Shown: in pieces, positions 3,877-8,153 of the stretch
Layout: each line of letters starts with the position of its first letter
How positions within the stretch are numbered: the first letter of the stretch is position 1
NCBI GenBank assembly: GCA_025454185.1
Contig: JALOOY010000056.1
Location: 1-8,153, forward strand
Direction: 5' to 3'
Source: Thermodesulfobacteriota bacterium
Lineage (GTDB): Bacteria > Desulfobacterota > RBG-13-43-22
Length of the DNA stretch: 8,153 nt
Notes under the pieces: generated by a model
Database searches by the model: none
What the model saw: the letters and a program-made list of their open reading frames with translations, nothing else
What the model was told of the DNA's origin: nothing
Translations under genes and position numbers: made by a program

Positions 3877-6800
3877 GTATTTTTTCACCAGCTCCAATCC
3901 TTTATACCCTCCGGTAAAGCCGAAGGCCTTCAAGGGAGCATCATATTCGCTGCCCGGGGCCGGTCGGCCGTTGATTTTTTCCACCAAGATGATTTTTTCG
4001 GGGTTGAATTCCCGGGTAAGCAGCACCTTAAAAAAAGCCAGGTAATCGGTAAGGTGCGGGTCGGCGGGCGGGGCATAAATCTCCAGACTCCTCCCGTTGC
4101 GCCGCGAAACGACGACCACGCGGGCACCGCGGTAAACCAGGTGGGTCGAAGGCAGCCGGCTGGGGAGCAGGTCCTGGAGGGTCGCCAGTTTGATCCCGCA
4201 AAGGGAGGCCGGGTCGGTGGCGTTCAGCCAGTAAACAGTATCTTCCGGGGAAGGCTCGTTCAGGAACCGGAAGGCCTCGGACGAGATGAACTGCGGGCCC
4301 GGAAGGCCTTCAAAAAAGTGTCCGGACAGGATCTCCCCGGAAAGCTCCATGAGCCGCAGGGCTTTGAAGATCCGGGACCACTGGAGCGGCGGCAGTTCGC
4401 CGGCCAAAAGTTCCCGGAATAAGAGACCGTAGCGCCGGAGGAGTTGGCGGACCCGGTCCCTGATCAGTTCGGCCTCAGCCAGCGGGTCGTTTTCCATTCC
4501 CTCCCGGTCGATCATGAACCAGTTTCCGGCCAGCGGGCGGGTGGCCGACCAGCGGTTCCGGGCCGCCCGCGAAGGCCGGCCCCCTTCCCCGGCCAGGGGT
4601 TGGGGGGCAAAGTCGGTTAGGATCCCCTGACGCAGGGTTTGAAAGGCGTCATTGCTGACGCGCCCCTGCCAGGCCAGGTCCCAGAGTCGGTCGGTGACGG
4701 TCCGGCTGTCCAATTTGGCGTGCTGCATTATATCCAGGAAACCAAAGCGCCCGATTTCCCGGGGGAGCAGTCGGGTGATTTCCTGGTCTCCGGCCGGCCT
4801 TTCGCCGGCCTTGGAACCCACCATCCGGCGGCCGCGATCCAGAAAGAGTTCCAGATCGGAGGGGAAGGCCCAGCTTACCTTTTTTCGGCCGCAGCCGAAC
4901 CACAGGACCTGACCGGACTGGATCAGGCTGTCCAGCCAGGCCCCGCGATAGGTAGACAGGCGGGCCGGCAGGATATGTTTCTCCCAGGCCTCAGCCGTCG
5001 CGGGAAATCCGAAAAGCTGATCCAGAATTCCCTGCAGGTCTTCGAGCTGCCGGCCCGGCCTGGTCAGACCCTGCCAGGCGGCCATAAACAACGGCAGCCG
5101 GTCCAGGGGCAAGGCCCGGAAGGAAGGCTGTCGCGACCGCCGGGCCAGGCGCAGCAGGATCTCCAAATTCTCCCGGTCGCAGATTTCCAGCTCGTCGGCC
5201 TGCTCCGTCAACAGGTCGAGGACCACCTCCTGGCTTTCCGCCAGGCCGGCCAGCAGTTCATCCAGCCCGGCCCCTGCAAGGCCCAGCGTCTCCCTAAGGA
5301 AGGATCTTCGAATCGGCCCGAAAAAAGAAAGCCATTGGCGCAGCAGATCAGGCAAGAGATTTTCAACCACCCCGTTTTTCCCCAAAGGTTTCCGGAGAAC
5401 GGCCTCGACCCACTGGGCGGCCCGTCCACTCAAAGGGGCTTCGGGAAAGATCTCTTGAACCGCCAACTCCTCCGGCCGGAGGTTAAAGGCCCCGGCGATC
5501 CGGCCGAGCTTTTCCACAGCAGCGATCAGGGTCAACGAGGCCCCGGGCAGCCGCAGCGCGACGATTTTTTCTCTGATGGGCCCTACCAGGTCTGCGCTTG
5601 AACCCGCGCGATCCCGCTCCCAGGCCTGGGTAAGGTCCTGCCAATCGGGGGCCGGAATCAGGACCCGCTCTTTGATCCAGTCCAGGAGGTCGGCCGCCGA
5701 CCGCGGGGCGTACCCGGGGGCCGTCCGCTTCAGCTTTCCTTCCAGCTCGGTCACCAGGCTGCGGGCCAGTCGCGGCCGGAGTCGCCGGGAGAACAGGACC
5801 TCTTTCAGCAGTTCGCCGCTTAATTGGAAGGCCTGGGCCGAGCGGAGCGTGTCGTCGGCATACATGTGGGCGTTGGTTTGCCGGTAGACCAAACCATCCG
5901 CGAAGGGCGAGGCCAGGGTGGTGGCCACCTCGCTGACTTGGATCGCCCCGTCCCGGATCTCTTCGAGCAGTTGCCGCAGATGGTCCAGGTCAAACGCATC
6001 CCGCAGACAGGTGCGCCAGGTCTCCAGCAGGATGGGAAAATCCGGATAGGATCGGACGGCCTCCAGCAGGGCCTGGGAGCGAAGCCGGTTCAACCAGAGG
6101 GGCAGGCGTTTTTTGAAATCTCCCCGGGGCAGGAGCAGGGCCCGGCCGGCGTTTTCCCGGAATTTGGCCCCGAAAAAACCGCTCTGTTCCAGGGTCCGCC
6201 GGAGCAGCCGCTCCAGGTTTTCCGCAGTGACCAGGGCCAGGACCTCCCCGGCCGCATACCGCTCGGGCAGCAGAAACAGCAGGCCGTTGTTGTCCTGAAA
6301 TATCTCGAGACGGGCGCCGGTCTTCTCCGCCCAGGCCGCCTGCAGGGCCAGGCTGAAGGGCCGGTTGATTTTACCGCCCCAGAGGGTGTGCAGGATGACC
6401 TGGCGGCCGTTTGCCGTGTTCTGGGGATCACGGAAATACTCGATCAATAGATGACGGCGGTGGGGAAGTTCGGCCCGGGTCGCTTCCTGCTGCCTTTTCA
6501 AAAAACCGACCAGTTCGTCGGCTGCCCTTTCCTCCAGGAAATAAATCCGGCGGAGTTCCTCCTTCCAATAGGACTGCTCGGGCCGGGCCTGAAACTGTTC
6601 CAGAAAACGGAGGATCTTTTCCGAAAAATGAAAATCCCGGTCCAGGTCCCCGGCCTTCCAGAAAGGGATGATGCCCGGCTTGACCTCCGCCGGCAGCACC
6701 TCCACCTCATTGGACGTCACCTTCCGGATGCGCCAGACCTGGGCGCCCAGGGCAAAGGTGTCGCCGACACGCCGTTCCCAGACGAACTCCTCGTCCAGTT

Positions 6801-8153
6801 CGCCGATCTTGGCCCGGGAATCCGCCACCCGCAGGTCATAGTAGCCGCGGTCCGGGATGGTCCCGCCCGACAGGTAGAGCAGGCGCAGCACCCCTTCCCG
6901 GCCGCGGACGGTGTTGTCGAGCCGGTCCAGGGACAGGCGGGGCTGGAGCTCCCGCAGCCTGGTTCCGGCGTAATGTCCGGCCAGCATTTCCAGGACCAGG
7001 TCGAACTGCCGCCGGGAAAGCTGCCGATAGGGATAGCTGGTTTTGATGAAGGCGAAGAGTTCCTCCCGGTCCCAGGTTTCCAGGCCGGTCAGGGACAGGA
7101 CCACCTGGGCCAGCACGTCCAGCGGGCCTTCCACGGGCCGGACGGCTTCAATGTCCTGCTCCGCCACGGCCCGGGCCATAACGGCCGCTGTCAAAAAATC
7201 GAAGCCGTGGGTGGGGTAGAGCAGACCGCGGCTCAGCCCGCCTACCTTATGGCCCGAGCGGCCGATGCGCTGAATGGCCCCGGAGATGGTGGGCGGCGTC
7301 TGGATGAGCACCACCAGGTCCAGATACCCGATATCGATGCCGAGTTCGAGGGAACTGGTGGCCACGATGGCCTGCAGTTCGCCGTGTTTCAGGCGCTGTT
7401 CCACGGCCAGGCGGATCTCCCGGGAGAGGGAACCGTGGTGGGAGTAGGCCAGCTCTCCGGACTGGCCTTCGTTGATCAGGCGGGTGACCTTTTCCGCGGT
7501 CCGGCGGCTGTTGGCAAAGAGCAGGGTGGAGCGGTGGGTCCGGATAACTTCCCGGAAGGCTTCGGCCAGGACCGGCCAGCGGGAGGCGTCGGCCGGCTGT
7601 TCCCGGCCGTCTGGGGGAAAGCGGACCTCGATGGCGTAGCGCTTTGGTTCCGAAGATTTGATAATGGCCACGGCCCGCTTTTCATAGTGCCCCGCCGGAC
7701 CCTGGCCCAGGAGCCGGTATCCGCCCACGAAATCGGCCACTACAGACAGGGGTGTAACCGTGGCCGACAGGGCCAGGCGCTGGAATTCGCCGGAAAGACG
7801 GACCAGGCGCTCCACGGCCGTGATCAGGTGGGTCCCCCGCTTGCTGCCGATCACCGCGTGGATCTCGTCCAGAATGACCGTGGCGATCCCGGCAAGCAGC
7901 TCCCGGCCGCTCCGGGAACTCAGGAGGAGGTTCAGGCTTTCCGGTGTAGTGATCAGGATTTCCGGGGGGCGGCGCTGCATCCGCCGTCGTTCCTCCACCG
8001 GAGTGTCGCCGCTGCGCGTCAGCAGACTTAGGGGCGGAAACTCCTGGCCTGCTTCTGCGAAGTACGACCGCAGCCCCTCCAGGGGCAGGGCCAGATTGCG
8101 ACGGATGTCATTGTTGAGCGCCTTCAAAGGCGAGACATAGAGGACGCGGGTCC
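3871..8153 (-). CDS. lhr: Lhr-family large ATP-dependent DNA helicase, N-terminus outside window
   Basis: This is an SF2 DNA-repair helicase of the long Lhr type. It is open at the right edge, and the first readable residues are TRVLYVSPLKALNNDIRRN (motif Ia), so the Q motif and Walker A lie outside. Numbering from the Leu at 8127: TTPESL 60-65, DEIH 87-90 (motif II), SAT 121-123 (motif III), TLLFANSRRTAEKV 201-214 (motif IV), YSHHGSLSRE 228-237, ATSSLELGIDIG 256-267 (motif V), QRIGRSGH 286-293 (motif VI). Then come the winged-helix and beta-barrel part (to about 490), the DEAD_assoc/Lhr-specific domain (HTLWGGKINRPFSLAL, about 579-594) and a long C-terminal region. The end has Lhr-CTD landmarks: VTDRLWDLAWQGRVSNDAF, GHFFEGLPGPQF, LNATDP and a final GFTGGYKGLELVKKYG. 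About 1426 residues are visible; with roughly 90 missing this matches the about 1500-residue Lhr of E. coli and mycobacteria. It is convergent with the Spy-like gene. Confidence 0.95.
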   Translation of the reverse strand, partial: TRVLYVSPLKALNNDIRRNLALPLEGLRSYFAEAGQEFPPLSLLTRSGDTPVEERRRMQRRPPEILITTPESLNLLLSSRSGRELLAGIATVILDEIHAVIGSKRGTHLITAVERLVRLSGEFQRLALSATVTPLSVVADFVGGYRLLGQGPAGHYEKRAVAIIKSSEPKRYAIEVRFPPDGREQPADASRWPVLAEAFREVIRTHRSTLLFANSRRTAEKVTRLINEGQSGELAYSHHGSLSREIRLAVEQRLKHGELQAIVATSSLELGIDIGYLDLVVLIQTPPTISGAIQRIGRSGHKVGGLSRGLLYPTHGFDFLTAAVMARAVAEQDIEAVRPVEGPLDVLAQVVLSLTGLETWDREELFAFIKTSYPYRQLSRRQFDLVLEMLAGHYAGTRLRELQPRLSLDRLDNTVRGREGVLRLLYLSGGTIPDRGYYDLRVADSRAKIGELDEEFVWERRVGDTFALGAQVWRIRKVTSNEVEVLPAEVKPGIIPFWKAGDLDRDFHFSEKILRFLEQFQARPEQSYWKEELRRIYFLEERAADELVGFLKRQQEATRAELPHRRHLLIEYFRDPQNTANGRQVILHTLWGGKINRPFSLALQAAWAEKTGARLEIFQDNNGLLFLLPERYAAGEVLALVTAENLERLLRRTLEQSGFFGAKFRENAGRALLLPRGDFKKRLPLWLNRLRSQALLEAVRSYPDFPILLETWRTCLRDAFDLDHLRQLLEEIRDGAIQVSEVATTLASPFADGLVYRQTNAHMYADDTLRSAQAFQLSGELLKEVLFSRRLRPRLARSLVTELEGKLKRTAPGYAPRSAADLLDWIKERVLIPAPDWQDLTQAWERDRAGSSADLVGPIREKIVALRLPGASLTLIAAVEKLGRIAGAFNLRPEELAVQEIFPEAPLSGRAAQWVEAVLRKPLGKNGVVENLLPDLLRQWLSFFGPIRRSFLRETLGLAGAGLDELLAGLAESQEVVLDLLTEQADELEICDRENLEILLRLARRSRQPSFRALPLDRLPLFMAAWQGLTRPGRQLEDLQGILDQLFGFPATAEAWEKHILPARLSTYRGAWLDSLIQSGQVLWFGCGRKKVSWAFPSDLELFLDRGRRMVGSKAGERPAGDQEITRLLPREIGRFGFLDIMQHAKLDSRTVTDRLWDLAWQGRVSNDAFQTLRQGILTDFAPQPLAGEGGRPSRAARNRWSATRPLAGNWFMIDREGMENDPLAEAELIRDRVRQLLRRYGLLFRELLAGELPPLQWSRIFKALRLMELSGEILSGHFFEGLPGPQFISSEAFRFLNEPSPEDTVYWLNATDPASLCGIKLATLQDLLPSRLPSTHLVYRGARVVVVSRRNGRSLEIYAPPADPHLTDYLAFFKVLLTREFNPEKIILVEKINGRPAPGSEYDAPLKAFGFTGGYKGLELVKKYG

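Noticed and set aside
3766..4422. A 218-codon open frame starting inside the palindromic element
   Set aside because: The frame runs antisense to the helicase C-terminus, and its start is within a repeat arm. The peptide has no family resemblance.
4792..4810. Strong GGCCGGC-CTTTC-GCCGGCC hairpin inside lhr
   Set aside because: It codes ordinary residues (KAGERPAG) in frame and has no U-tract. It is most likely a by-product of high GC content.
4639..5601. A 320-codon open frame on the plus strand opposite the helicase gene
   Set aside because: It has the same mirror-frame composition, no domain, and no ribosome site or promoter.
6451..8031. A 526-codon open frame on the plus strand opposite the helicase gene
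   Set aside because: It lies fully antisense to clear Lhr motifs, is rich in Gly, Pro, Gln and Asp with no recognisable domain, and is the usual result of GC-rich codon use on the other strand.

Overview
The window looks like part of a GC-rich chromosome from a mesophilic, probably anaerobic, deltaproteobacterial lineage (Desulfobacterota or Syntrophobacteria type). This placement is inference. It rests on a purine/xanthine-type permease fused to an ATPase-like tail, a free-standing archaeal-type threonyl-tRNA editing domain, an EcsC protein, a full-length Lhr helicase, and an intergenic repeat of the GCGAAGC / ATTGCTTCG kind. No rRNA, tRNA, CRISPR array, insertion sequence or phage gene is visible.

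Layout, left to right. Positions 1-968 hold the 3' part of an NCS2 (uracil/xanthine) permease gene, open at the left edge. It carries a frame change near 370-392 and ends in a degenerate anti-sigma-kinase-like (HATPase_c_2) tail. A GC hairpin and a sigma70-like promoter follow at about 988-1035. They precede a tight plus-strand cluster: an AbrB/MazE-fold antitoxin (1058-1300), a VapC-like PIN toxin (1278-1676, overlapping by 23 bp), a stand-alone threonyl-tRNA synthetase editing domain (1676-2086, joined through TAATG) and an EcsC-family protein (2114-2911). The spacing fits one transcript. An AT-rich gap (2912-3041) holds an inverted repeat and a likely promoter. Next is an exported Met/His-rich Spy/CpxP/ZraP-like protein (3042-3668) with its own terminator-like hairpin. 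A 132-bp nested palindromic element (3745-3876) fills the convergent gap. The right half (3871-8153, minus strand) is one very large Lhr-type DNA helicase gene, cut by the right edge at motif Ia.

How the genes may work together: the toxin-antitoxin pair and the tRNA-editing domain are translationally linked, so an RNA-targeting toxin and a tRNA quality-control factor may be co-expressed (inference). The Spy-like protein is an envelope stress or metal-response protein with its own signals. Lhr is a DNA-repair helicase transcribed towards it. Most ordinary genes here belong to recognisable families. The least ordinary items are the permease-ATPase-like fusion, the toxin-antitoxin plus editing-domain arrangement, and the palindromic element that reaches into the lhr stop codon.
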